The notes below the pieces were generated by a model. The model was not told the DNA's origin. It did not search any database and saw nothing but the letters and a program-made list of their open reading frames with translations. Made by a program: the position numbers and the translations under genes. This document shows positions 33,352 through 41,661 of a DNA stretch of 64,000 bases, in pieces. Positions within the stretch are counted from its first letter, which is position 1, and every line of letters starts with the position of its first letter. The stretch comes from Halomontanus rarus (GTDB lineage: Archaea > Halobacteriota > Halobacteria > Halobacteriales > Natrialbaceae): assembly GCF_017357405.1 (NCBI RefSeq), contig NZ_CP071597.1, positions 3,286,001-3,350,000 on the forward strand. Reading direction: 5' to 3'.

Positions 33352-34047
33352 ATGACCTCGTGGAAACGGGACTTCGCCAGCGGCCTCGTGGTCCTCGGCC
33401 CCATCCTCGTTACCCTCTACATCATCTACTGGCTGTACGGATTCATCGCGGGGGTGACGCCGACTGCCATCTTCCAATCCGAGTCACTCGTGTGGCTTAT
33501 CTCCGGGACGAGCGAACAGGCCGAACAGACCCGCGAACATCTCGCACAGTTCCTCCGTGTGATCGTCATCCTCACCGTCTTCGTCATCCTCACGTTCTCG
33601 ATCGGCTACCTGATGCGGACGACCGTCGGCGGGCTGGTCGAACGGATGGTCGACGATATCGCCAACCGCGTTCCCGGCTTGCGGGTCGTCTACAACGCCT
33701 CGAAGATGGCCGCCGAAACCGCCTTCGGCGAACAGGACTCGCTGCAGACCCCGGTCAAAATCGAGACCTGGAACGGGCTTCGAATGACCGCGTTCAAGAC
33801 CGGCAAGACATCCGACGACGGCCGCGAAGTGCTCTTTCTCCCGACGTCGCCGAACATCACGACGGGATTCGTCGTCGAGGTCGAATCCGACCGAATCATC
33901 GAACTCGACGAGGACGTCGAGGAAGCGCTCACTCGAGTGCTGAGCGCCGGGTTCGGCGATGCAGAGCGCAACAAGCGCGGAATGGACGCCGGCGTCCCGA
34001 TCGACGTGATCGACGACCGCACCGTGAAAGAACAGAACGACGACTGA
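33352..34047 (+). CDS. DUF502 family membrane protein
   Basis: 231 aa with two membrane helices (about 9-32 and 70-92) and a soluble beta-rich domain containing IPN-like VPGLRVVYNASKMA and VLFLPTSPNITTGFVVEVE, the landmarks of DUF502. An additional PTAIFQSESLVWLISG loop lies between the helices. Function unknown; the family is broadly distributed in bacteria and haloarchaea. It starts 39 bases after proline dehydrogenase and may share its transcript. Confidence 0.85.
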   Translation: MTSWKRDFASGLVVLGPILVTLYIIYWLYGFIAGVTPTAIFQSESLVWLISGTSEQAEQTREHLAQFLRVIVILTVFVILTFSIGYLMRTTVGGLVERMVDDIANRVPGLRVVYNASKMAAETAFGEQDSLQTPVKIETWNGLRMTAFKTGKTSDDGREVLFLPTSPNITTGFVVEVESDRIIELDEDVEEALTRVLSAGFGDAERNKRGMDAGVPIDVIDDRTVKEQNDD

Positions 34048-34310
34048 AACCGACCGTCGACGCTTTGGTCCGACGGAGCACAGCGCAAACGGTCGGATGA
34101 GCGCAAGAGTTGTCGTCAATCATCACACGCGCCTGCTGCCGAACGACAGCGTGCACGAACTGCCGGCGGTTGCGGACGTATTTCGATCTCTCTCGTCACG
34201 TGCGACAGTAGCCGACAGCCCCTCGACCGGCGTCTGAGGCGGCTGTCTCGTGTGAGCGTGAGCGTGTTCTCCGTCGAGATTCGTACTGGGAGACTTTCGA
34301 TCCGGATACT

Positions 34311-35783
34311 CTACGGCGCCTTCAGGTTGTGGACGACCTCGAGTCGGTCCACCACCGCTGCAGTCTCGGAAATCGCGGCTTCGATCAGGTCGCTATCCTT
34401 GTACGCGCCGGGGGCTTCGTCGGCGGGAACGACGCTCGAGTGGATTTCCCGGGCGGCTAACTCCTCGCGAACGTCGTCCGCGTCGAACTCCTCGTGGGCC
34501 TGCGTGCGGCTCATCACTCGGCCGGCGCCGTGGGCGACCGAGTGGTTCCACTCTGGGTTCGACTTCCCCTCACAGATGAGGATTCCATCGCGCATGTTGA
34601 ACGGGACGATCACGCGTTCGCCCTCGTAGGATCGGGTCGCACCCTTACGGATGACGTGGTCGCGGAAGTCGACGAAGTTGTGCGTCGACGTGATCTCGTC
34701 TTCGACGTCGACGCCGAGGACGTCCGCCACCGCGCGGGTCATCACCCGACGACTCTCCGCGGCGTAGCGCTGACAGAAGATCATGTCGATCAGGTAGCCC
34801 GCCGCCGCCTCGCCCGTGAGGTAGTCCAGCGGCGAGCCGCCGGTCTCGGCGTCGGGATCCGGAACCGCCTCCTTCAACTCGTCGCTGATTCGCTCGATCT
34901 CGCTCGGGTCGTCCTCAAGGAAGTCCGCTTTCAACGCTTCGTAGTCCACGAAATCCCGACCCTTCCCGCCCTGGAGCCACTCGAGGAGGGCGTCGTCGGA
35001 GACGGACTCGAGGTCGAAGTTCAGGTATCGCTCGGGATACTGCGAGAGGTGCTCGCGGGCGCGGTCCGCGCGGCCGTCGTGGATCCGGTTGGCCCGGTCC
35101 TGCCAGTAGGCGCACGTGTTGGCACCGAGTCCGCGACTCCCCGAGTGGACGACGACCCAGTAGTCGCCGGTTTCGACGCTCCGTCCGATCTCGACGAAGT
35201 GGTTTCCCGCGCCGAGGGTTCCGACGCTGCTGATCCCCGTTCGCGTGCTGAAGTACGAACTCATCTTCCCCGCTCGCTCCTCGCAGAGTGTTTTGAAGTA
35301 CTCGATGTCGTAGCCGCCCTCGGCGAGGAACCGTCTCATTTCGGGGACGTACGAGCCGTCAGCGGAGTCGACGAACGACGCGAGGGTCTCGTTCACTCGC
35401 TCCCACGGAAAGTCGTCGTTGACGTGGTAGTAGTCGCGCTCGGGTGCCTGCAGACCGTCGGGCCCGAAGCCCATCGGGATCCGAGCGCGGATAGCGTCGT
35501 CGAGTTCCTCGCCCTCGAGGGGGAGCTCGGAGCCGAGACAGGCGGCTTCCATACCACAGCCGATGTCGACGCCGATCACGTTCGGGACGACGCGTTCGCC
35601 CAGCGGCATGGTAAAGCCGATCACGCTGCCTTTTCCCTGATGAGTGTCGGGCATGATCCGGATCGGCCCGTCGAAGGCCTCGTGGGCCGCCATCCGGCGA
35701 ATCTGCTCGAGACACTCCTCCTCGACCGCGTCCGTCTCGATCCCCATGATCCGGGTGTCGGGTACGTCCTCGAGTTCGGTCAT
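34311..35783 (-). CDS. rtcB: RtcB-type RNA ligase family protein, variant branch
   Basis: 490-aa RtcB-fold protein; RtcB joins 2',3'-cyclic phosphate and 5'-OH RNA ends with GTP and Mn2+. Conserved landmarks: RIMPDTHQGKGSVIGFT, GVDIGCGMEAACL (metal Cys), THNFVDFRDHVIRKGATRS and the guanylate-accepting His in SVAHGAGRVMSR. Compared with canonical tRNA-splicing RtcB, the segment before the nucleophile reads IVPFNMRDGILICEGK instead of the usual GSMG-type loop, so this may be a paralogue with repair rather than splicing duty. Start ATG 35783 (MTELEDVPDTRIMG). It lies alone on the minus strand. Confidence 0.88.
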   Translation of the reverse strand: MTELEDVPDTRIMGIETDAVEEECLEQIRRMAAHEAFDGPIRIMPDTHQGKGSVIGFTMPLGERVVPNVIGVDIGCGMEAACLGSELPLEGEELDDAIRARIPMGFGPDGLQAPERDYYHVNDDFPWERVNETLASFVDSADGSYVPEMRRFLAEGGYDIEYFKTLCEERAGKMSSYFSTRTGISSVGTLGAGNHFVEIGRSVETGDYWVVVHSGSRGLGANTCAYWQDRANRIHDGRADRAREHLSQYPERYLNFDLESVSDDALLEWLQGGKGRDFVDYEALKADFLEDDPSEIERISDELKEAVPDPDAETGGSPLDYLTGEAAAGYLIDMIFCQRYAAESRRVMTRAVADVLGVDVEDEITSTHNFVDFRDHVIRKGATRSYEGERVIVPFNMRDGILICEGKSNPEWNHSVAHGAGRVMSRTQAHEEFDADDVREELAAREIHSSVVPADEAPGAYKDSDLIEAAISETAAVVDRLEVVHNLKAP

Positions 35784-35905
35784 TATCCCGATGGTGGGAT
35801 CGGGGATAGTAAAGGCTGCGTGTGCTGCGGGATCGGTTCACACAGCCGCCGGCGTGCCGGCTCTCCACCGACAGCGACGAATCGACGCGGCGACCGTCGG
35901 CTGTA

Positions 35906-36721
35906 CTACGCTTCCGGCGCATCGGCCGGATCGACGACCTCGCCCGTCTCGGGATAGACGCCGACCTGGTCACAGAGGTCGGCCATCGGACACGCCTCCG
36001 GGTCCTCGAGACACGCGGGTTTGCGCGCCGTGCAGTACTCGCGACCGAACTGAATCGTCGCGGTGTGACCGAAGCCGCACTTCTCCGCCGGTAACTCCCG
36101 CTCGAGGACCTCACGGACCAGTTCGTGATTCGCGTCTTTCGGCGCGATGCCGAGCCGACGGTAAATGCGGTGGACGTGCGTGTCGACTGGGAAGACACCC
36201 GACTGGCCACCCGCAAAGAGGAGGACGCAGTCCGCAGTTTTGGGCCCGACGCCCCGAACCTCGAGGAGCGTCTCGCGGACCGCGGCTGGGTCGCCGTCCC
36301 TGACGAACGAATCGAAGGCGGCGGCGGAGCCGAACTCCTCGAGGACCCACTCGGCGGTCGCGACGATGACTTCGGACTTCTGGTTGTAGAGCCCGGCGGA
36401 GCTGATCGTCTCGGCGAGTGTGGGCTGGTCGGCGGCGGCGAGCGCTTCGGCGAGATCCGCGTTGGGACTGTTGTACCGCCCCATCAGCTCGTCGTGAGCC
36501 GGCTGACTCGCCTTGTCGCTCGTGTTCTGGCTCAGGATCGTCCGGACGAGGCAGGTGAAAGCGTCCTGCCCCCCGTAGGTCTTCTGCCAGTACAACTCGC
36601 CGAGCCGGTCGACGACGGCCTCCGTGCGCGTGTCGGCCGTCGCCGGATCGAACTCGGCTGCGATACCGCCGCCCTCGACGCCGCCGCTGATGTTCTCGGC
36701 GGGTTCGGAGTCGTCGCTCAT
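35906..36721 (-). CDS. nth: Endonuclease III (DNA glycosylase/AP lyase)
   Basis: 271-aa base-excision repair glycosylase for oxidised pyrimidines. The helix-hairpin-helix LLEVRGVGPKTADCVL carries the catalytic Lys, the catalytic Asp is in PVDTHVHRIYRRLG, and a C-terminal 4Fe-4S loop follows. The cluster ligands read C-x6-C-x6-C-x5-C, whereas the textbook spacing is C-x6-C-x2-C-x5-C, an expansion of four residues. A 40-residue acidic N-terminal extension is halophile-typical. ATG 36721 starts MSDDSEPAENISG. Confidence 0.93.
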   Translation of the reverse strand: MSDDSEPAENISGGVEGGGIAAEFDPATADTRTEAVVDRLGELYWQKTYGGQDAFTCLVRTILSQNTSDKASQPAHDELMGRYNSPNADLAEALAAADQPTLAETISSAGLYNQKSEVIVATAEWVLEEFGSAAAFDSFVRDGDPAAVRETLLEVRGVGPKTADCVLLFAGGQSGVFPVDTHVHRIYRRLGIAPKDANHELVREVLERELPAEKCGFGHTATIQFGREYCTARKPACLEDPEACPMADLCDQVGVYPETGEVVDPADAPEA

Positions 36722-36794
36722 GTCGTAGCCTCGAGTACGTACTGGGGTGGCAAAACGGTACTGACGGCGGCGGCAGTCGACACGCGGAAACCAC

Positions 36795-37220
36795 TCATTC
36801 GACCGAAATAGTCACCGTCACGTCCGTACCGTCCGCGAGTGCGTCGACGAGTTCCCGATCGAATCCCTCCGCGGCGAACTCGGACCCGACGACGATCGTC
36901 CGGTCGTCGACGTAGTCACTCGTCCGCCCTACCGCACTTCGCTCGTTCGTGAACTCGAGGTCCGGATCGCCCCGTCCCGAGACGGTCTCCTCGTGGCCGT
37001 CGGCCTCGAACGTTACGGTGATCGTCGCTGTCTCGTCCCGACAGGCGTCGACGAATTCAGAGTCGAAGTCGGCCGGCGCGCGGTCGGCGTCGATCGCGAG
37101 AATGCAGTCGCCGGCGGGCGTGAGGTAGTCGTCGGTGGTCACCTCGAACGTGCTCGCGTGGTCGGCGCTGACGTGTTCGTGGCCGCGGGCGTGGACGACT
37201 TCCTCGAGACGCTGGCTCAT
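36795..37220 (-). CDS. DUF371 family protein
   Basis: 141-aa archaeal beta-rich protein. Recognisable signature: HARGHEHVSADHASTFEVTT at the N-terminus and LTPAGDCILAIDAD, both typical of DUF371 (an archaea-specific, six-stranded barrel-like family). No enzyme activity is known. ATG 37220 (MSQRLEEVVHARGH) matches family starts. It lies 73 bases upstream of nth on the same strand. Confidence 0.85.
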   Translation of the reverse strand: MSQRLEEVVHARGHEHVSADHASTFEVTTDDYLTPAGDCILAIDADRAPADFDSEFVDACRDETATITVTFEADGHEETVSGRGDPDLEFTNERSAVGRTSDYVDDRTIVVGSEFAAEGFDRELVDALADGTDVTVTISVE

Positions 37221-37297
37221 ACTCGGCGATACGCCGCCGGTCGGAAAACGGAATCGAATCGCGAAGGAGCTACTCGAGCGGTTCGGATTCGGATCGG

Positions 37298-37723
37298 TTA
37301 TTCGAACGATTTGGACTCGAGTTCGGCTTCGGCTTCGGCTTCGGATCCGGAGACGGAGTCGGATCCCGACCGATACCCGCCGACGAAGCTTTGCCAGATC
37401 GCGCCCAGTAGCACCCCCACGACGACGATAAATAGCCCCGTGATCCCGCTCCCCCACTCTCCGTGGAGATCACCGAGCGCGAGGCTACCCAGCAGTACGA
37501 GGAGCGCTCCGACGACGGCGAAGACCGCCAGACCGAATCTGAGCGGCGAGTCCGTCCGACGGGACAGCACGTACTGGGGAAGCCCCACTCCGACGCCGAG
37601 GTAGATCGCAAACCCCGTCGGCGTCGTGGCGAGAACTGCCAGACTCTCCGTCAGAACGGTGACAATCCCAGCGAGGACGATCGCGAGGAGGAGACTACCC
37701 GCGACGAGAGAACGCTCGTTCAT
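37298..37723 (-). CDS. Small four-helix membrane protein
   Basis: 141 aa with four hydrophobic segments (about 6-24, 31-49, 64-83 and 93-112) and a C-terminal Ser/Glu/Ala tail (SGSEAEAEAELE) encoded by GGCTTC hexamer repeats on the plus strand (37326-37345). A TATA element GTTATAAC at 37748-37755 is 25-32 bases before ATG 37723, supporting a leaderless start. Family not recognised. Confidence 0.65.
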   Translation of the reverse strand: MNERSLVAGSLLLAIVLAGIVTVLTESLAVLATTPTGFAIYLGVGVGLPQYVLSRRTDSPLRFGLAVFAVVGALLVLLGSLALGDLHGEWGSGITGLFIVVVGVLLGAIWQSFVGGYRSGSDSVSGSEAEAEAELESKSFE

Positions 37724-37747
37724 ATAGACCTCGTGTCGATCAGTCGT

Positions 37748-37756
37748 GTTATAACT
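37748..37756 (-). promoter_or_regulatory. TATA box of the four-helix membrane protein
   Basis: AGTTATAAC on the minus strand, 25-33 bases upstream of ATG 37723. Confidence 0.45.
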
Positions 37757-37914
37757 ATGGCTACGCGAGATCCCGAATTGGACGATCGCGGCTCGCAACC
37801 CGCACGCACTCGTCGAATGGCCGACGACTGACCGAGACGAAACATGAGAACCGGCGAGAACAAAAACGTGCTCGAGTGTCGATAGCGATCGACGATCGGT
37901 GCTCGGTGATCAGA

Positions 37915-39258
37915 TCAAAGCAGACTGGCGCCGTCGAATTCGCCGCGACTGTACTCGATGTCCATCAGGTCGAGGATCGTCGGCGCGATGTCGAAGAGGT
38001 CGGCGTCGTCGATCGTCGCGTTCGGATCGTCGATGTACAGCGAGGTGTCGTCGAAGCTGTGCATGCCGTTTCGCGGGCCCGTGTCGAAAATCGTCTCCTC
38101 GCCCTTGAATCCCGCCTTGAAGTCGAATCCCTTCGTCGGGATCGCGACCAGATCGGGTGCGATCTCGTCGTGTTCGCCGCGGAAGGCGTCTTCTTTCTCG
38201 ACGACGCGGTCGACGACCTTCCGGCCGTCCGGTCCTTCGAGTCCCTCGAGTTGCTCCTTGAGTTCCTGTCGGACGTCGTCGTACTCGTCTTCGGTGACGA
38301 CGCCGCGGGGTTCCCGACCCTCGAGGTTGATATAGAAGCGACCGGGGATGAACGAGTACGCGCGGGTCTCGTCGGAGATGTCGCCGAGCTCTTCCGGTTC
38401 GTCGGTATCGAAGGAGAGCCAGCCCTGTTCGGCGAGCCAGGCGTTGAAGTGGACCTCGTAGTCCAGCGAGGTGAAGCCGTGGTCGGAGGCGACGATGAGC
38501 GTCGTGTTCTCGGGTAGCGCCTCGCGCAGTCGACCGATGTAGTCGTCGACCTTGCGGTAGAACTCGAGGAACTCCTCTTTGTACTCGCCGTCGCGCTCGT
38601 AGTCTTTGAACAGGAAGTGGTTGACCCGGTCGGTCGTCATGAAGACGCCGAAGAACAGGTCCCAGTCGTCTTCCTCGATGTAGTGGTTGAACGCCTCGAA
38701 CCGGGCGTCGACCGTGTCGTGGGCGTCCTCGATGAACGCCGTCTTGTCCTCTTGGTGACCGAGTTTCGGATTGACGTCGATCTTGTAGTCCATTCCCGCG
38801 AGGGTGTCGCGGACGTCGTCGGGGTACGCCGCCTTGTCGAGGCCGGGAGAGAGAAAGCCCGAAACCATCCGCTGGACGTTACGCTGTGGCGGGAACGTGA
38901 CGGGAACGTTCATCACCGTCGCGCGCCGGCCCTCGTTTTGCACGCGATCCCAGACGCGAGTGGCCTGGACCTCACGACCCATCGGGACGTACGTGTCGTA
39001 GGTCCCGACTTCGCGGTCCTGGAATCCGTAGACGCCGGTTTCGCCGGGATTCATTCCCGTCGTCAGCGACGGCCAGCAGGCGCTGGACTCCGGCGGGACG
39101 ATACTCGAGATTTCCGCTGCGGTCCCGTCGTCGGCGATGGCCGCGAGGTTCGGAAACGCCTCGCGGTTCTCAGAGAGCAGGCTGTACGGCACACCATCGA
39201 TCCCGATGAACGCGACTCGGGGATCGTCGTCACCCCGTAATCGATCGAACAGACCCAT
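37915..39258 (-). CDS. Alkaline-phosphatase-superfamily phosphodiesterase/nucleotide pyrophosphatase
   Basis: 447 aa. The metal-binding Asp is in FIGIDGVPYSLL, the nucleophile region is PPESSACWPSLTTGMNPG (Ser/Thr of the NPP type), VFMTTDRVNHFLF and ASDHGFTSL supply metal-binding Asp/His residues, and PRNGMHSFDD is the final His site. This matches the type I phosphodiesterase/nucleotide pyrophosphatase branch found next to haloarchaeal sulfatase-like genes. No signal peptide, so cytoplasmic. ATG 39258 (MGLFDRLRGDDDP) is preferred over a start nine codons upstream. Substrate unknown. Confidence 0.85.
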   Translation of the reverse strand: MGLFDRLRGDDDPRVAFIGIDGVPYSLLSENREAFPNLAAIADDGTAAEISSIVPPESSACWPSLTTGMNPGETGVYGFQDREVGTYDTYVPMGREVQATRVWDRVQNEGRRATVMNVPVTFPPQRNVQRMVSGFLSPGLDKAAYPDDVRDTLAGMDYKIDVNPKLGHQEDKTAFIEDAHDTVDARFEAFNHYIEEDDWDLFFGVFMTTDRVNHFLFKDYERDGEYKEEFLEFYRKVDDYIGRLREALPENTTLIVASDHGFTSLDYEVHFNAWLAEQGWLSFDTDEPEELGDISDETRAYSFIPGRFYINLEGREPRGVVTEDEYDDVRQELKEQLEGLEGPDGRKVVDRVVEKEDAFRGEHDEIAPDLVAIPTKGFDFKAGFKGEETIFDTGPRNGMHSFDDTSLYIDDPNATIDDADLFDIAPTILDLMDIEYSRGEFDGASLL

Positions 39259-39439
39259 GTCTCCGGGTAGTTCGACCGGATACAAGAAGGTTCGTTTCGA
39301 GACACTGTTTTCGAGAGATAGCGACAGCGGGTCCCTCGCGTGAGAATATCTGTTGTTCTCGAGTCTATTTCACGGATTCACAAACGAGAGGGCGCTACAG
39401 GGCGATATCTATTACTCACAGGCCGACGGACTCTGTCGT

Positions 39440-40282
39440 GTGAGTGCAAACCGTCCCGACACCTTCGACATCGGCGGGGAACTGACCGTCAATCGCGTCG
39501 GCTTCGGTGCGATGAGTCTGGCGGGTTCGGGTAACATGGGCTGGCCCGACGACGTCCCCCACGCGACCGGCGTCCTCGAGCGCGCGCTCGAACTGGGCGT
39601 CGATTTCGTCGACACCGCCGACATGTACGGCAACGGCTCGAGCGAGTCGATCGTCGGCGAGGTCGTCGGTGACGCCGACGACGTCGTGGTCGCCACCAAG
39701 GGTGCGATCATGAAACAGCCCGATGCGAGCACGGTGGCCAACGGCGATCCGGCGTACCTGAAGAACGCCGCGCTCCGCAGTCGGGTTCGACTCCGAACCG
39801 AGACGATCGATCTCTACTACTACCACTTTCCGGACGAGGACGTCCCGTTCGAGGACTCGGTGACGGCGCTTTCGGAACTCCGAGACGACGGGGTGATCGA
39901 CCACGTCGGCCTCAGCAACGTGAGTGTCGAGCAACTCGAGCGCGCCCGCGAACTCACCGAGGTCGCCGCGGTCCAGAACCGTTACAACGTCGCCGACCGC
40001 GAGCACGAGGACGTCCTCGAGTACTGCGAGGACCACGGGATGGCCTTCGTCGCCTACTCGCCGCTTGCCAAAGCCGACCTCGACGACCGCGGCGACGCAC
40101 TGGACGACGTCGCCGACGCCCACGACGCGACTCGCTACCAGATCGCACTGGCGTGGCTGCTCGAGCGCTCGCCGAACGTTCTCCCGATCCCCGGGACGGC
40201 GACTCTCGAGCACCTCGCGGATAACGTCGCTGCGACCGAGATCGAACTCACCGACGAGGAGTACGCGCGGTTGACCGAGTGA
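39440..40282 (+). CDS. Aldo/keto reductase
   Basis: 280-aa TIM-barrel oxidoreductase. The catalytic tetrad is seen as Asp and Tyr in VDTADMYGNG, Lys in VVATKGA and His in LYYYHFPDED; NADP-binding elements are LPIPGTATLEHLADN at the C-terminus. GTG 39440 (VSANRPDTFDIGGEL) is chosen because it starts the first beta hairpin; an in-frame TTG at 39353 would add 29 unconserved residues. Substrate is unknown; this group resembles general stress oxidoreductases. Confidence 0.85.
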   Translation: MSANRPDTFDIGGELTVNRVGFGAMSLAGSGNMGWPDDVPHATGVLERALELGVDFVDTADMYGNGSSESIVGEVVGDADDVVVATKGAIMKQPDASTVANGDPAYLKNAALRSRVRLRTETIDLYYYHFPDEDVPFEDSVTALSELRDDGVIDHVGLSNVSVEQLERARELTEVAAVQNRYNVADREHEDVLEYCEDHGMAFVAYSPLAKADLDDRGDALDDVADAHDATRYQIALAWLLERSPNVLPIPGTATLEHLADNVAATEIELTDEEYARLTE

Positions 40283-40302
40283 TCGCTTGAGCGGCGCGAG
40301 TC

Positions 40303-40527
40303 CTACGACCCGTCGGTCTCGAGCGCGTCATCGGCTGCATCTTCGTCGGGATCGAACTCGTCGAACGCGATGAACCGCTCTCGGACGACGTTTGCGACGA
40401 GTCGACCGTCCGTGACGGTCCACTCGAGTCGGTCGCCGGGCTCGAGGTCGAGTTCTGAACGGACGGTCGGTGGGATCGTCACCGAGTACTCGTCGTCGAC
40501 GGTCGTGTCGGCATGATCTGAGTCCAT
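40303..40527 (-). CDS. AbrB/SpoVT-type DNA-binding protein
   Basis: 74 aa with one swapped-hairpin AbrB domain: EYSVTIPPTVRSELDLEPGD followed by RLEWTVTDGRLVANVV. The acidic tail (DEFDPDEDAADDALE) is halophile-typical. Such small proteins act as antitoxins or transcriptional repressors; no toxin gene is adjacent (the neighbour is an aldo/keto reductase), so a solitary regulator is more likely. ATG 40527. Confidence 0.82.
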   Translation of the reverse strand: MDSDHADTTVDDEYSVTIPPTVRSELDLEPGDRLEWTVTDGRLVANVVRERFIAFDEFDPDEDAADDALETDGS

Positions 40528-40626
40528 ACCGTCTCTGCTCTCGTCCTGGTATTAATATTCCCGCGTAGTTATTGCAATTAGGGCGGGTTCGGTCGACGCT
40601 TCAGTACCCGTCACGAACGAGAACGA

Positions 40627-40752
40627 TCAGTCGTGACGATGTCCGGGAGCGTCGGGGTCGAAGTTCGTCGGGACGACGGTGAGGTGGGCCAGACCGAGAG
40701 TGTCCTGCTCGCTCGCAGCGTCCGTCGATCGAGTCGTATCGTCTGGGGCCAT
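40627..40752 (-). CDS. Candidate 41-aa small acidic protein
   Basis: ATG 40752 to TGA 40627 encodes 41 residues: an Asp/Thr/Ser-rich start, a hydrophobic core AHLTVVPTNFDP and a His-rich end PGHRHD. A TTTTAA-type TATA box is 29-36 bases ahead, as expected for a leaderless gene, and a palindrome lies just beyond it. Haloarchaea have many such small proteins; I do not recognise a named family. Too short for length-based gene calling. Confidence 0.45.
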   Translation of the reverse strand: MAPDDTTRSTDAASEQDTLGLAHLTVVPTNFDPDAPGHRHD

Positions 40753-40780
40753 ACCGGTTCGGACTACCACCGCGACGCCA

Positions 40781-40810
40781 TTAAAATTACCCATGCTCAT
40801 AATGTATGAG
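40781..40810 (-). promoter_or_regulatory. TATA box and upstream palindrome of the 41-aa ORF
   Basis: AATTTTAA (40781-40788, minus strand) is the TATA element. Directly upstream, CTCATA-ATG-TATGAG (40796-40810) is a perfect 6+6 palindrome, placed where an activator or the TFB-recognition region would bind. Confidence 0.45.
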
Positions 40811-40910
40811 TCCGATGCGTGCGCATAACCACCACGAATCGGGTGGACAGTGAACGGACAGAAAGAGGGCCAGATCGGCGTCGACGGTCGCGACCGCGTC
40901 TACGGGCGGT

Positions 40911-41444
40911 TCACTCGAAGTGCTCGTCGTAGAGGTCCTGTGCGTGTTCGATCGCGTCCATCGCGGCCTGCTTGTCCTCCCAACCTTGGGTCTCGACCTC
41001 CTTGCCCTCCTCTAAGTTCTTGTAGGTCTTGAAGAACTCGTCAATTTCGTCGAGGGTCTGCTGTGGGATGTCCTCGAGGTCCTGAATGTGGTCGTAGCGA
41101 GGGTCCTCGATCGGGACGGCGATGACCTTGTCGTCCTGTTCGCCGTCGTCGTCCATCTTCATCATGGCGACGGGGCGGGCTTCGATGACGCAGCCGGGGA
41201 ACGTCTGGTCCTCGACGAGGACGAGCACGTCGAAGGGGTCCTCGTCGTCGTAGTAACTCTGCGGGATGAAGCCGTAGTCGGAGGGGTAGTGGACGTTCGA
41301 GTGAAGCACGCGGTCGAGCATCACGCCCGGAATGTCCTTGTCGTACTCGTACTTGTTGCGCTCGCCCTTGAGACACTCGACGACGGCGTAGATCTCTTCC
41401 GGCGGATTCGGTCCTGTCTCGAGGTCTTCCCAGAGATTCGTCAT
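40911..41444 (-). CDS. ppa: Inorganic pyrophosphatase, family I
   Basis: 177-aa soluble enzyme hydrolysing pyrophosphate to drive biosynthesis. The family signature DDEDPFDVLVL contains the three metal-binding Asp residues; other active-site parts are ERNKYEYDK, VHYPSDYGFIPQ, ARPVAMMKMDDDGEQDDKV and the C-terminal YKNLEEGKEV. Length and motifs are complete. ATG 41444. It is divergent from the PadR-type regulator, an arrangement that I recall also from Halobacterium (ppa next to rosR). Confidence 0.96.
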   Translation of the reverse strand: MTNLWEDLETGPNPPEEIYAVVECLKGERNKYEYDKDIPGVMLDRVLHSNVHYPSDYGFIPQSYYDDEDPFDVLVLVEDQTFPGCVIEARPVAMMKMDDDGEQDDKVIAVPIEDPRYDHIQDLEDIPQQTLDEIDEFFKTYKNLEEGKEVETQGWEDKQAAMDAIEHAQDLYDEHFE

Positions 41445-41631
41445 GCGTTTGCCTGTCTGCGGTCGATCAAAAAGTACTTTCGTAATCGAGTGTCACGTTG
41501 TAGGTGACGGCTGCCCCGCACCCGACCGACACGAACCGTCACCAAACAGGCACCGAAACGGTCGCTCTCGCGGTATGCCGCACCGGGCAAACGATGACGA
41601 AACGAACGAAACGAACGAATAGTTGGCAAGT

Positions 41632-41640
41632 CTTAAATAG
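41632..41640 (+). promoter_or_regulatory. TATA box of the PadR/RosR-like gene
   Basis: CTTAAATAG lies 22-30 bases before ATG 41662, a standard leaderless promoter. Upstream is a short AACGAACGAAACGAACGAA direct repeat (about 41600-41619). Confidence 0.5.
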
Positions 41641-41661
41641 TTTGGTGACATTTAGACAGCT

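Larger units (their letters stand above)
40528..40910. other. Intergenic region with a small ORF, TATA box and palindrome
   Basis: 383 bases between the AbrB-type gene and ppa. It contains a 41-codon minus-strand ORF with a correctly spaced TATA box, and a 15-bp palindrome, each listed separately. Bases 40853-40910 show nothing notable. Confidence 0.5.

Noticed and set aside
34097..34237. 46-codon plus-strand ORF after the DUF502 gene (MSARVVVNHHTRLLPND...).
   Set aside because: No properly spaced TATA element, no recognisable composition or family; it fits an incidental open frame in GC-rich DNA.
40303..40527. AbrB-type protein as the antitoxin of a toxin-antitoxin pair.
   Set aside because: The adjacent genes are an aldo/keto reductase and a 41-aa acidic ORF without toxin features; no PIN, MazF or RelE-like frame is next to it.
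40815..40853. 12-codon plus-strand frame with HNHH (MRAHNHHESGGQ).
   Set aside because: Too short, no promoter on that strand, and it lies in the upstream region of the minus-strand small ORF.
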